DNA of 64,000 nucleotides from Virgibacillus_O sediminis (GCF_042643265.1 NZ_JBHRRZ010000039.1:1-64000), one strand, 5' to 3'; positions 17,196 to 26,456 are shown, numbered from the stretch's first letter. The notes: a model not told the origin generated them from the letters alone. Made by a program: numbers and translations.

Positions 17196-18743
17196 TTAGA
17201 ATGCTTGGGAAAGCGTCTTAGCTTCCAGGAAGTGCTGCAGGTAATCTGGTCCGCCTGCTTTGGAATCTGTCCCGGACATCTTGAATCCGCCAAATGGCTG
17301 GTATCCAACAATAGCACCAGTACATCCACGGTTGAAATAAAGGTTACCAACATGGAAGTCATAGCGTGCACGGTTCAAGTGTTCACGATTATTGGAAATT
17401 ACAGCGCCAGTTAAACCATATTCGGTATTGTTGGCAATGTCCAACAGCTCATCAAAGTCGTTTGCTTTCGTAAAAGCAACGACTGGCCCGAAGATTTCCT
17501 CCTGCATCAGGCGGGCCTCTGGATCAACATCTTTGAAGATCGTCGGATGGACAAAATAACCTTTCGAGTCGTCAGTTTCGCCACCGAAGACTAGTTCTCC
17601 TTCTTTCTTGCCAATCTCGGTATATTCTTTGATTTTGTCGAACTGCTTCTGGTTTACAACAGCCCCCATATATGCATTTTCTTCTGCCGGGTTGCCGACA
17701 GTGATTTCTTTTGCCTTGTCGATCGTTTTTTCAAGTACTTCATCATATACATCTTTGTGAATGACGGCCCTAGAACAGGCGGAGCATTTCTGACCGGAAA
17801 ATCCGAATGCAGAGTAAACAATGGACTCAGCAGCAAGATCGAGATCTGCATTGTCATCAACAATGATCGTATCCTTACCGCCCATCTCAGCAATCACGCG
17901 TTTCAAATGCTTTTGTCCCTCCTGTACCTTGGAAGCACGCTCAATAATTCGTGTACCAGTGGCACGGGAACCAGTAAAGTTGATGAAGTGTGTGCTTGGA
18001 TGATCTACCAGATAGTCTCCGATTTCTGCTGGATCCCCTGGCAAGAAGCTTACAACCCCTTTTGGAAGTCCCGCCTCTTCCAGAACTTCAACCAATTTAT
18101 AAGCGATGACCGGTGTATTCTCGGATGGTTTCAAAAGAACTGGGTTACCGGCAACAATTGGTGCAACAGTAGTACCTGCAACAATAGCAAAGGCGAAATT
18201 CCATGGCGGAATAGTGACACCTGGCCCCATTGCTTGATAGAAGTAAGTGTTCTCTTCACCCACACGGTCATTGATTTCTTTGCCCTTAGCAAGTTCGATC
18301 ATATGACGGGCATAATATTCCATGAAGTCGATTCCCTCTGCTGTGTCCGCGTCAGCCTGCCCCCATGGTTTGTTGCCGTCGTATACCAGCCATGCAGAGA
18401 ACTCATGCTTGCGGCGGCGAACAATAGCAGCGGCTCTATATAAAATTTCAGCACGTTCTACAGCTGTCCATTTTCTCCAAGTTTTGAACGCTTCTTCAGC
18501 AGATTCCATAGCCTGATCGACATGTTGTTTGGTAGCTTTGGAAACTCTTCCTACGACCTCTTCTTTGTTACCAGGGTTATAGGATACTAGTTTATCATCC
18601 GTAAATATTTTCTCGCCATTGATGACCAATGGATAGTCCTGGCCAAGCTGCCCTTTGACTTGTTCCAGTGCTGCTTCAAACTCCTTACGGTTCTGCTCTA
18701 CAGAGAAATCTGTGAATGGTTCGTGTTTGAATGGTAATACCAA
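17196..18743 (-). CDS. rocA: 1-pyrroline-5-carboxylate dehydrogenase
   Basis: 515 residues, aldehyde dehydrogenase family. Oxidises glutamate semialdehyde (from P5C) to glutamate with NAD. The catalytic cysteine is in FSGQKCSACSR and the general-base glutamate in VIAEMGGKDTII. TTG start at 18743, with AGGAGG eight bases ahead and LPFKHEPFTDF directly after, as in RocA/PutC. A sigma-54 type promoter lies about 98 bp upstream and a divergent sigma-54 activator gene follows, so inducible expression by proline, ornithine or arginine is likely. Confidence 0.96.
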   Translation of the reverse strand: MVLPFKHEPFTDFSVEQNRKEFEAALEQVKGQLGQDYPLVINGEKIFTDDKLVSYNPGNKEEVVGRVSKATKQHVDQAMESAEEAFKTWRKWTAVERAEILYRAAAIVRRRKHEFSAWLVYDGNKPWGQADADTAEGIDFMEYYARHMIELAKGKEINDRVGEENTYFYQAMGPGVTIPPWNFAFAIVAGTTVAPIVAGNPVLLKPSENTPVIAYKLVEVLEEAGLPKGVVSFLPGDPAEIGDYLVDHPSTHFINFTGSRATGTRIIERASKVQEGQKHLKRVIAEMGGKDTIIVDDNADLDLAAESIVYSAFGFSGQKCSACSRAVIHKDVYDEVLEKTIDKAKEITVGNPAEENAYMGAVVNQKQFDKIKEYTEIGKKEGELVFGGETDDSKGYFVHPTIFKDVDPEARLMQEEIFGPVVAFTKANDFDELLDIANNTEYGLTGAVISNNREHLNRARYDFHVGNLYFNRGCTGAIVGYQPFGGFKMSGTDSKAGGPDYLQHFLEAKTLSQAF

Positions 18744-18840
18744 AATAAAAACCTCCTATATTTTTTATGAAAATCCTTCTCACAATCAACTAAGATAAAT
18801 TATACAAAGAAATTAAATTACCCCCACCACTTATATATAA

Positions 18841-18856
18841 GCAAAAAATATGCCAA
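18841..18856 (-). promoter_or_regulatory. Sigma-54 (SigL) promoter of rocA
   Basis: On the minus strand TTGGCAT and TTGC place the invariant GG and GC 10 bp apart, the exact -24/-12 spacing. The gene upstream on the other strand encodes a GAFTGA-type activator. Confidence 0.75.
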
Positions 18857-18986
18857 CCTCATGCATTTTAACTATTTTTTTCTAAAAAAAATTTGGAACC
18901 CCTTATTTGGTAAGGGCTTACAATTTATAAAAAATTTTTTCTAGAGAAAATTAAAGCACATTTATTTCCAATTAACTCGAGTTTTG

Positions 18987-19015
18987 TTTACAAAATTGTA
19001 AAACATCTTTACACT
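18987..19015 (+). promoter_or_regulatory. Sigma-A promoter of the sigma-54 activator, overlapping a palindrome
   Basis: -35 TTTACA (18987-18992), 17 bp, -10 TACACT (19010-19015). The -35 is inside a dyad TTTACAAAATTGTAAA (18987-19002), possibly an activator binding site or autoregulatory operator. Confidence 0.6.
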
Positions 19016-19018
19016 AAG

Positions 19019-19045
19019 GTTAACACATTAGTTAACAATGTTAAC
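19019..19045. promoter_or_regulatory. Triple GTTAAC element
   Basis: Three GTTAAC palindromes (19019, 19031 and 19040) sit in 27 bases, with outer GTTAACA and TGTTAAC arms facing each other. It lies in the leader of the activator gene and about 165 bp upstream of the rocA -24 element. It may be the upstream activating sequence. Confidence 0.45.
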
Positions 19046-19074
19046 ACTATACAAATAAAAGGAGGCCTCTGCCG

Positions 19075-20451
19075 ATGACGAATATTCTTGCCTACTTGGA
19101 AGCCGTTCTGGCTGCTGAAGATGACGCTATAACTATAGTAGGGACTGATAAAAAGGTACTCTTCTGGAACGAAGCTGCGGTTCGGACCTACAACATAAAT
19201 AGCGAGGATATTATTGGCCGCCCTATCCACGAATTCTTTGACAAAGATGATTTAATGATTTTCAAGGTGTTGGAAACAAGGGAACCGGTACAGAGCAATT
19301 ACCACCGGCCACGCAAGGATAAACATGTCGTCCTGAATGCTTCGCCTATTTTTGATCAGCAGGAGGAACTGATCGGTGCCATTGCTGTAGAACGGGACAT
19401 CACCCAAATTGTCAAATTGAATGACAATCTCCAGACAACCAACACGGAGTTGAATGAGCTTCGGCAAATAGTCTATACAAATAACGATGAAACGCCTTTT
19501 TCCAAACTGCGAGGGAAGAGTGAAGCACTGCAGCAGACCATTCAAATTGCCATGAAGGCGTCCAAGACGGATGCGACTACCTTGATATTGGGAGAAAGCG
19601 GAACAGGTAAAGAAGTATGTGCAAGGGCTATTCATGAAGCCAGCCCTCGCAGCGAAGGGCCATTCATCCCAGTCAACTGCGGTGCTATCCCTGCCGCTTT
19701 ATTTGAAAGTGAGCTCTTTGGTTATGAAGGTGGAGCTTTTACTGGTGCAGAAAAGAAAGGGAAGAAAGGGAAAATCGAAATGGCTAACGGCGGGACCCTG
19801 TTCTTGGACGAAGTCGGGGAATTGCCTCTGGAAATGCAGGTAAAGCTCCTCCGAGTCCTTCAGGAAAGTGAGTTATACCGGGTGGGAAGTTCAACTGGTA
19901 CCCCCGTTAATGTGCGTTTCATTGCCGCAACCAACCAGGATCTTGAATCCCGCATGGAACAAAAGCTGTTCCGGTCTGATCTGTTTTATCGCTTGAATGT
20001 CATTCAAATCACCATGCCTCCACTGCGTCAGCGGATCAATGACATTCCTGAGCTTACCCAGAATTTTTTGAAACACTTTGCTTCCCAATATCAGGTGCCT
20101 GCCCCTACTCTTGAGAAGGAAGCTATGGAGGCCATGCTGCAATATCATTGGCCCGGAAATGTAAGAGAGCTCCGTAATATAGTGGAACGGATACTCATCC
20201 TCTCCGATTCCTCTATCATTAGAAAACAGGATCTTCTCAGCTTTTTTCAACCGGCAAGCCAACAGGAAAGCAAACCTCTTCCGTTCCATGCACCATCCCT
20301 CCCTGCCGAAAAGGAAAACATAGAAAAAATGCGGCTGGAAGAAGCACTACAGCAGGCCGGAGGAAATAAAACAGCTGCCGCGCAGATGCTTGGTATCTCA
20401 CGAGTAACGCTCTACAATAAAATGCGTAAATATGGTGTTATTAATTATTGA
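19075..20451 (+). CDS. Sigma-54 dependent transcriptional activator (RocR-like)
   Basis: 458 residues. N-terminal PAS sensor (about 10-115), central AAA+ domain with Walker A GESGTGKE (about 172), the sigma-54 contact motif GAFTGA, Walker B GGTLFLDEVGEL, and the arginine-finger region; C-terminal Fis-type helix-turn-helix (NKTAAAQMLGISRVTLYNKMRKYG). It is divergent from rocA, which has a sigma-54 promoter, so it is very probably the activator of proline or arginine breakdown. Bacillus subtilis RocR has the same layout. Effector unknown. GGAGG precedes the ATG. Confidence 0.92.
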   Translation: MTNILAYLEAVLAAEDDAITIVGTDKKVLFWNEAAVRTYNINSEDIIGRPIHEFFDKDDLMIFKVLETREPVQSNYHRPRKDKHVVLNASPIFDQQEELIGAIAVERDITQIVKLNDNLQTTNTELNELRQIVYTNNDETPFSKLRGKSEALQQTIQIAMKASKTDATTLILGESGTGKEVCARAIHEASPRSEGPFIPVNCGAIPAALFESELFGYEGGAFTGAEKKGKKGKIEMANGGTLFLDEVGELPLEMQVKLLRVLQESELYRVGSSTGTPVNVRFIAATNQDLESRMEQKLFRSDLFYRLNVIQITMPPLRQRINDIPELTQNFLKHFASQYQVPAPTLEKEAMEAMLQYHWPGNVRELRNIVERILILSDSSIIRKQDLLSFFQPASQQESKPLPFHAPSLPAEKENIEKMRLEEALQQAGGNKTAAAQMLGISRVTLYNKMRKYGVINY

Positions 20452-20459
20452 TCGGTACA

Positions 20460-20493
20460 AAGCCGGAGTACTGCTAACCTGTACTCCGGCTTT
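20460..20493 (+). terminator. Terminator of the sigma-54 activator gene
   Basis: AAGCCGGAGTAC and GTACTCCGGCTT arms, 12-bp perfect stem, followed by TTTTC. Confidence 0.9.
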
Positions 20494-20599
20494 TCATATG
20501 GAAAGCCGCTCGTCGAACCACTCCATACAGTAAATAATGCTAAGTATATAAAGAGCCCGACTAAGCACTGCAGCCATCGGATATCGGACTCCTGTATGA

Positions 20600-20923
20600 T
20601 CACTTAATCATATGAATGGTTAATGGAATGCGATAATGTTCCCCTTGGTATGATTTTACTGCAGCAATAATGGTAAAAATAAGTGCGAGAATACCAAGAA
20701 TTATGAGAAAAACGATACCCACCAATACCAGGACAAGTATGCCCGCAACAACGCTGTAAATAGTGTAGGAAATCAAAAAATTGAAATACTCCTTGCCATG
20801 ATAATCAACGAACTCCGACTGATCACGTTTAACGAGCCAAATGATCAGAGGTCCGAGTACAGGAAAGAAAAAACTTACGAGATAAATAAGCATGGCAAAC
20901 AATCTTTCGTCATTTGTCGGCAA
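20600..20923 (-). CDS. DUF4870 family small membrane protein
   Basis: 107 residues, three hydrophobic segments. The pattern LIYLVSFFFPVLGPLIIWLVKRDQSEFVDYHGKEYFNF is the DUF4870 (Tic20-like) signature. Function unknown. GGAGGTGGC precedes the ATG. Confidence 0.85.
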   Translation of the reverse strand: MPTNDERLFAMLIYLVSFFFPVLGPLIIWLVKRDQSEFVDYHGKEYFNFLISYTIYSVVAGILVLVLVGIVFLIILGILALIFTIIAAVKSYQGEHYRIPLTIHMIK

Positions 20924-21163
20924 TTATAGCCACCTCCTTCATTTCATGCTCTATCAGTATATCTTATGTGGCAAGAACTGTGACATACTTAACTAATAAA
21001 AGCCCAGCAAATAATCATCTCTTCACCTTACATTCTGCCATATATATGACAAAGTGATAGGTCTTAGTGAACATGGATTAAACAGAATGAATGCCTGTTT
21101 TATAAATCCCATTTATAATTAGACTAAGAAATGGACAGTCAGTTGATGCCGGGAGGGAAATGA

Positions 21164-22066
21164 ATGGAACCACTGATAAGATTGCTGACGGAAGAAGACT
21201 ATCCGCTTGTGAAAGGAATGGTAACAGGACTGGAAGATGATTACGTGGTACGGATATTTGACAAACTGTCTCGTGACCAAAATCGGATGTTCGGCCTGTT
21301 TATGGAGGGACGGCTGGTTAGCCTAAGCGGCTATTCCATCTATGCTAATCGGTATGCCATGCTTGGCAGATTGCGCAGCCATACAGCATATAAAGGATAT
21401 GGCTACTCTACTCAGCTAATGAAGCATATGCTGGATGAGGTCTTTAAACAAGAGGAGATTCAGTGGGTCGGTGCCAATACACAGGAACATAATTTCCCCG
21501 CCCAGCGTGTCATCGAAAAAGTCGGCTTGACACCTCAAATAGCATTGCATGGAGCTGTAACTGATCATGTCAATACCCTGCATGGCGGAAACACACCATG
21601 GGGAAAAGTGGACAGTCTGGATAGAAAAAAAGATTGGATAGAGAAGGCCTTTATACAGCCAGAAAGAATTTTCCCGTACGAATGTTACTACCCTTTTCCT
21701 AGTTCCTTTGATCTTTTCCCTGATGGCCTCCTCAAGCAATGGAACTTCTACGAGAATGAGGAAGGCACACGTATGTTGATTACGAAATATGATCAGAAAA
21801 AGAATCATTACCTGCATACCGTTTATCCGTGGAGCGACTTCATGAAACAGCCTGGATTATGGGAAACCATTTCCCTGGACTTCAATCAGCTAAAAGAGCA
21901 AACAGGAGGAGAGAGCACCTATATTTGGATGGATATGACAAAACAAGAAGCCAGCACCCTTCCAGACGATCATTCATTCAATCTTCCCTCTCCTTGGATT
22001 CTCTATGGAATCGATAGGCCAAAATGGCAAAGCATGAGAATTCATACCGGTATACCCAGCCGGTGA
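21164..22066 (+). CDS. GNAT family acetyltransferase
   Basis: 300 residues. The N-terminal half carries the GNAT acetyl-CoA binding pattern (LGRLRSHTAYKGYGYSTQLMKHML, about 68-91) and the following VGANTQEHNFPAQRVIEKVG. The C-terminal half has no family I recognise. Substrate unknown. GGGAGGGAA precedes the ATG. It stands upstream of the TIGR02328 gene by about 73 bp on the same strand. Confidence 0.82.
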   Translation: MEPLIRLLTEEDYPLVKGMVTGLEDDYVVRIFDKLSRDQNRMFGLFMEGRLVSLSGYSIYANRYAMLGRLRSHTAYKGYGYSTQLMKHMLDEVFKQEEIQWVGANTQEHNFPAQRVIEKVGLTPQIALHGAVTDHVNTLHGGNTPWGKVDSLDRKKDWIEKAFIQPERIFPYECYYPFPSSFDLFPDGLLKQWNFYENEEGTRMLITKYDQKKNHYLHTVYPWSDFMKQPGLWETISLDFNQLKEQTGGESTYIWMDMTKQEASTLPDDHSFNLPSPWILYGIDRPKWQSMRIHTGIPSR

Positions 22067-22139
22067 GTTCAGCATAAACGGACATCTTTTAGGGAATACC
22101 AGTTAATGGAATGCAGTTTTAATAAAAGGAGGACACCCT

Positions 22140-22547
22140 TTGCGTCTATGGCATGAACAGCTGATTCCCTATCTTCCACGACAGCAGCTCCTCGGGCAGC
22201 ACCGGGAATGCTGCGCTCTGAGAGGTAAGGGTTGGGGAAAACCCCATGCTACCGTTAATTATATATTTAACCATTCTCCTTACAGGCTTTTTCTTTATCA
22301 CCGGGAAATCATGATGGAGATGGACAAACGGGGCTATCGACATGATCCCCTATGGGATGATCCATATTATCGTGGGAAAAACTCTCCAAACCATACGGAA
22401 GCGAGCCTCTATCAAAAAGAGACAAAGTTGAAGATCAGCTTTCCAATCTACCCCGAGCATAATAAAAGCTACCTGGCAGAATGCCTCGCCAACCTTCACA
22501 GTAAGGGTGTTGAACTGCCGGCCTGCCTCTCTTCGCCTAATGAATAA
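22140..22547 (+). CDS. TIGR02328 / pyrimidine dimer DNA glycosylase-like protein
   Basis: 135 residues. Begins MRLWHEQLIPYLPRQQLLGQH and goes on with RGKGWGKPHATVNYIFNHSP, the signature of TIGR02328 proteins, which are related to the T4 endonuclease V / Pyr_excise fold. Enzymes of that fold cut DNA at UV cyclobutane dimers; activity of this subgroup is not proven to my knowledge. TTG start with AGGAGG seven bases ahead. It is convergent with splB, which repairs spore photoproduct, so a UV-repair role fits. Confidence 0.8.
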   Translation: MRLWHEQLIPYLPRQQLLGQHRECCALRGKGWGKPHATVNYIFNHSPYRLFLYHREIMMEMDKRGYRHDPLWDDPYYRGKNSPNHTEASLYQKETKLKISFPIYPEHNKSYLAECLANLHSKGVELPACLSSPNE

Positions 22548-22604
22548 GGATTTACCGCCCACCCTATCAGGAGGAAAAGGAAAACACTGTATATCGGCCC
22601 TGTT

Positions 22605-22748
22605 GGAAGAGGGTGGGACATAACGGAAGGCCATCACCTGTCCGTGAAAAGTGAATTAAATTTCCGAAGCTGTTATCTCCACGAAACAAATTTCTGTTCC
22701 ATTCGTTTCCTCTTCTAACTAGACTCATTTTGCCCAACCTCTTCTCAA
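22605..22748. repeat. MITE-like element with imperfect terminal inverted repeats
   Basis: GAAGAGGGTGGGACATAA at the left end and, inverted, GAAGAGGTTGGGCAAAATGA at the right end bracket about 140 bases with no coding frame. GAGG(G/T)TGGGACATAA-type ends recall small repeats scattered in Virgibacillus and Oceanobacillus genomes (from memory). The right end touches the splB stop codon, so the element may also act as its transcription terminator. Confidence 0.5.
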
Positions 22749-23773
22749 GTAAAATATTCCAGTTTTGCTTCCGGAAAGAATCGGTTAATGTAACTGCCTA
22801 GCGTGTCTTTAATATCCTCCTGTTCTTGATTGGTATATACATACTTTCCAATTCCATACCTTCCCCATTTCCATTTTCGCTTAGACTCATCCAACTCCAG
22901 CTTTGTCATCGGGTAGTTCTGTTCAATAACTCGCTTGGCTGGCTTCGTAAAACGATGCTGAATCATTTCGAACGTTAAATCTCTTTTGGCAAAGGCGGGA
23001 AGAGCCGCTTCCAACTTTTCAAACATTTCATGATATCCTTCCTTCCAGCCTTCATGCAAATAAATCGGAGCAACAATGAAGCCCAGCGGATAGCCGGCTT
23101 CCGCCACTTTGACCGCCGCTTCGATCCTTTCGGAGAGCCTGGAAGTTCCTGGCTCAAAGTATTTGATGATATAGTCATCATTGATACTGAAGCGGAAACG
23201 CGTATGGCCATTATGCTTTGCATCAAGCAGATGGTCGACGTGGGCAAACTTTGTTACGAAACGAAGCTGGCCATGTTCCGATTCTCCAAAATACTCAATT
23301 GCCCGCTTCAACGTATGAGTCAGATGGTCGACCCCTACGATATCAGAGGTGCAGGATGCCTCAAACCGTGTGGGTTCGGGCGCTCTCTCCCGCATATATC
23401 CCTCTGCGGCATCAAATATTTCTTCTACGTTCACATATGTTCGAATATATGGCTTGGAGCCCATGGTCGTTTGTAGGTAACAGTAATGGCAGTGACCCAT
23501 ACAACCAGTAGCAAATGGAATGGCATATTCAGCAGATGGCTTGGAGGTATCGAACTTCAGTGTCTTTCGCAGGCCAACCACTAAGGTGGATTTAGCCGTA
23601 CGGTATTTCTGAAAATGGTTTTCGCCTGGAAGATTACGAATCTGGTTATGGGAAGTGGTTTGGCGAATTTCAATTCCCATTCCTTCAAATTTATCAACCA
23701 GCTGCTTTCCAAGCGGATACTCAAGTGCACGAGGTTCTACATAGACAAGCTGAGGGACGAATGGCTTAACCAT
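22745..23773 (-). CDS. splB: Spore photoproduct lyase
   Basis: 342 residues, usual length. Radical SAM enzyme that reverts the spore photoproduct thymine dimer during germination. The [4Fe-4S] motif lies in CMGHCHYCYLQTT (Cys-x3-Cys-x2-Cys) near residue 92. The C-terminal part contains the TIM-barrel core and the EASCTSDIVGVDH region. It overlaps splA by eight bases, forming the standard splA-splB operon expressed in the forespore. Confidence 0.96.
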   Translation of the reverse strand: MVKPFVPQLVYVEPRALEYPLGKQLVDKFEGMGIEIRQTTSHNQIRNLPGENHFQKYRTAKSTLVVGLRKTLKFDTSKPSAEYAIPFATGCMGHCHYCYLQTTMGSKPYIRTYVNVEEIFDAAEGYMRERAPEPTRFEASCTSDIVGVDHLTHTLKRAIEYFGESEHGQLRFVTKFAHVDHLLDAKHNGHTRFRFSINDDYIIKYFEPGTSRLSERIEAAVKVAEAGYPLGFIVAPIYLHEGWKEGYHEMFEKLEAALPAFAKRDLTFEMIQHRFTKPAKRVIEQNYPMTKLELDESKRKWKWGRYGIGKYVYTNQEQEDIKDTLGSYINRFFPEAKLEYFT

Positions 23774-24017
23774 AATAATCCTCTATTTCCGGAGAGCCGA
23801 ATGCTTCCTGATAAGCCTGTTCCGCTTCCCTTTCCGAATGGAAAACTGCAAATTGGCCATCGAATGGAAAATAGGTCTCATGAGCAAAAAGCGCCAATTC
23901 TGACGGCTCTTCGGGGTTCTCGACCACAGCCGCTTGTTGTACATGGGCAACATCCTGTGCATGCGGATTGCGGATAATAATATAGACTACTTCTCCCGGT
24001 CTGAATTGTTGTTCCAT
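23766..24017 (-). CDS. splA: Transcriptional regulator SplA
   Basis: 83 residues, close to the 79 of Bacillus subtilis SplA, a TRAP-like protein that lowers splB expression. Sequence FRPGEVVYIIIRNPHAQDVAHVQQAAVV is typical. It overlaps the start of splB. A sigma-G type promoter is expected upstream; a GAATA element is present near 24094-24098 (minus strand), but the -10 match is poor, so I do not annotate it. Confidence 0.9.
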   Translation of the reverse strand: MEQQFRPGEVVYIIIRNPHAQDVAHVQQAAVVENPEEPSELALFAHETYFPFDGQFAVFHSEREAEQAYQEAFGSPEIEDYYG

Positions 24018-24205
24018 TTTCTCACCTGACTTCCTATTGTTTGCTTTTTAGTCTGTACGGTTGAAAATGGTTTATGTATAGTTGAACCTTTTCGGTATTC
24101 TTTCTGTAACAAAAATGTAAATTTGTTGTTAATTCCAGTTTAGAAAAAGCTCGGAAGGGTACTTAACAATTAAAAGAAAAAAATACCAATGTGCAGGTGA
24201 TGAAT

Positions 24206-24376
24206 ATGAGATATCAAACGTTGACCAATAAAAATTTGGTTATTGAAATAGAAGAACAGGAACTCGCTATGTTGGCTGAGGCTCTTGAAAAATCAAACCC
24301 GGACATGAAAATTCTCAGTGAATTGGATCAGATCCTTTTCGCCTATCATAGGGAACTGGAAGACAAAGTGAGTTGA
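24206..24376 (+). CDS. Small hypothetical protein
   Basis: 56 residues from the ATG at 24206 (GTG and ATG codons upstream at 24191 and 24200 are alternatives). The start is chosen because CAGGTG lies about six bases ahead. Predicted helical, acidic, with EIEEQELAMLAEALEKSNPDMKIL. No membrane segment. I do not recognise it; it is divergent from splA. Confidence 0.55.
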   Translation: MRYQTLTNKNLVIEIEEQELAMLAEALEKSNPDMKILSELDQILFAYHRELEDKVS

Positions 24377-24641
24377 ACGCTTTGACAATTATGTGACATC
24401 AGCATGCCGGAAAATTTCTTATGTTCATTGGGGTTGTGTTTTTTTATTATTGCCATCATGAAAAATGACAGGAAAATATTGAGACCAGATCTATAACCAG
24501 TAAAGATTGCCGCTGCTTTTACTCTCAAAGAACAGTCTAACTCCTCTCACATTAAAACCCGCCTGGTATCAGCAGATTCACGCTATCCTTATTTCGCATT
24601 TTACCCTTTTGTCTTAAGATAATTTCTTCGCAAGGAGTGTG

Positions 24642-26456
24642 TCATAAGAAAATTAAACTCGAACTTATCATATCCAAATGTTCCTTATCGCTCCAAAGAA
24701 GAAAATAGTTATATATGTCTCCGGAAATATTTACCGGCTGCGGATATTGAACAATCAAAGCAGCTTGGTTGCGCATTTCAGCCGGTTGATCCGCCGACGG
24801 ATAGATCAAGCAGGCTTCCTGTCCTTGGATGGAGCTGGAAATAATTTTTGGGGCGGAGCCATATGGCTGTAATGGATGGAAAGCCTCATTTCTACAGACA
24901 ACGGGAAGCGGCTCTTCCGAACGGATCGCGGAGATCTGGAAAAAACCATCTACTCCTTCATACCTTAATTGGGTTACCCTTTCCCAGTGCCGTGGGTATT
25001 TCAATTGAATCAAATAATCTCGGTTGGTGTATATTCGCCAATCATCCAACTTTAATGCCGGCGACCATTGCAAAGAAACAATCGATTCAGCTTCCGTCAA
25101 CCGAATTGGTACTGGATGCCCTCTTGCTATTTTCCATATAGCGGTTGCCCTGTCCTCGTTTCCGCAGTCTGATAGATAAGCAATTTCCATACTGTCCGGA
25201 GACCAAGTGACAGGAGTGGAATAGCAATCGGAAATAGCACGAGTCCTATCTTCCCTGCCGTATCTGTTGACCGTCCGAATTAAGGAATAATAACCGACAG
25301 ATTCAAATGCAGTAGCACTATAGGTGATGTATAAGGAATCCGGAGACCAGACAGGATTGTAATTCTTCGAAAGCGGGCCTCCTGCCACTTCATACATATT
25401 ACCGGTAGTGAGGTCTAGAAGATAAATTAACGAGATACTAACGCCAGGAGTAGTGTATAATACAGCAGTTCCGTCCGGTGATACCCTTACGTTATTATAT
25501 CTTCCGCCTGTATTGCGGGTGATTTGGCGCTTGCCGGAGCCGTCAGGCCGAATTATGAACAGTTGGCTTATCCCTGCTGTGTCCGGAGCCTGGTACAACA
25601 GCTGTCTTCCATTGGGAAGCCATTGGACATCGGTGGCACCATGCTGGGGAATTCTTTCTGCATGATGAGTTCTTACATCGTACAAAATAATTTCTCCCTT
25701 TTTCACGTAGGTCAGCTTCCGGCTGTCCGGCGACCAGTCCAGATAAATGCCAAAGGTATCTTCAAGGAAGTCAATCTCAGCCGTTCGATCCTGAATCAAG
25801 TCAACTACATAAAGAACACCACTTCTACCTACAAAGGCAATCTTTGTTCCGTCTGGAGCCCAATAGGGAACAGAATAAACAGCACCCAAGCCGTTGGTTA
25901 TTCTACGATCGCGTCCGTCCGCTAGTACATACACCCATAAATCATACCCGGTGCCACGTTCGGCAAAATAAGCTATTCCTCCCTTCCCACCAGGAGGAGC
26001 ATATGGTATGATCAGCCGCATGCCAGGATAGATATTGTAGGAAGGGAGCTGGTTAATTCTGGCGATTAAATCATACCGGGCCTGATCACCAGTCCCGACA
26101 TTAAAACGGTTTGCCAGCTGAAACAATGTGTCACCCGGACGGACGAAATAATAAGGAACACCCGGAGGAATCCTTAACAACTGGCCAACTTGTATGGTGT
26201 ATGGCGGCTGCAGCCGATTTGCCTCGATAATGGTAGAAGAAGGCACACGGTAACGCTGGCTTAATGAATTAATCGTATCTCCAGCCTGAACTCGGTACCT
26301 TTCCACCCCTGGCGGTATAGATATCTGCTGACCTGGATGAATCATATACGGTGGCTCCATATTATTGGCTGCAATCACCGAATCCACCGGAAGTGCCCAA
26401 CGGCTTGCTATCAGACTCACTGTATCTCCTGAACGGACAGTATAAAAGAACTGCAT
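24642..26456 (-). CDS. Triple LysM protein with TolB-like beta-propeller
   Basis: 604 residues, no classical signal peptide. Three LysM domains (about 3-48, 52-97 and 102-153; each with the YxVxxGDT start and IPPG/IPYA end) bind peptidoglycan-type glycans. A PD40/TolB-like propeller follows (about 160-470) with repeats such as VPYWAPDGTKIAFVG, YLDWSPDSRKLTYV and NPVWSPDSLYITY. The C-terminal 120 residues form a separate alpha/beta region. LysM proteins without signal peptides are common in the spore coat and cortex of Bacillus; the nearby CotF genes make that plausible. Function not established. Confidence 0.85.
   Translation of the reverse strand: MQFFYTVRSGDTVSLIASRWALPVDSVIAANNMEPPYMIHPGQQISIPPGVERYRVQAGDTINSLSQRYRVPSSTIIEANRLQPPYTIQVGQLLRIPPGVPYYFVRPGDTLFQLANRFNVGTGDQARYDLIARINQLPSYNIYPGMRLIIPYAPPGGKGGIAYFAERGTGYDLWVYVLADGRDRRITNGLGAVYSVPYWAPDGTKIAFVGRSGVLYVVDLIQDRTAEIDFLEDTFGIYLDWSPDSRKLTYVKKGEIILYDVRTHHAERIPQHGATDVQWLPNGRQLLYQAPDTAGISQLFIIRPDGSGKRQITRNTGGRYNNVRVSPDGTAVLYTTPGVSISLIYLLDLTTGNMYEVAGGPLSKNYNPVWSPDSLYITYSATAFESVGYYSLIRTVNRYGREDRTRAISDCYSTPVTWSPDSMEIAYLSDCGNEDRATAIWKIARGHPVPIRLTEAESIVSLQWSPALKLDDWRIYTNRDYLIQLKYPRHWERVTQLRYEGVDGFFQISAIRSEEPLPVVCRNEAFHPLQPYGSAPKIISSSIQGQEACLIYPSADQPAEMRNQAALIVQYPQPVNISGDIYNYFLLWSDKEHLDMISSSLIFL

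Noticed and set aside
24018..24190. Sigma-G promoter of splAB
   Set aside because: A GAATA -35-like element exists but the -10 at usable spacing matches poorly, so it was not annotated.
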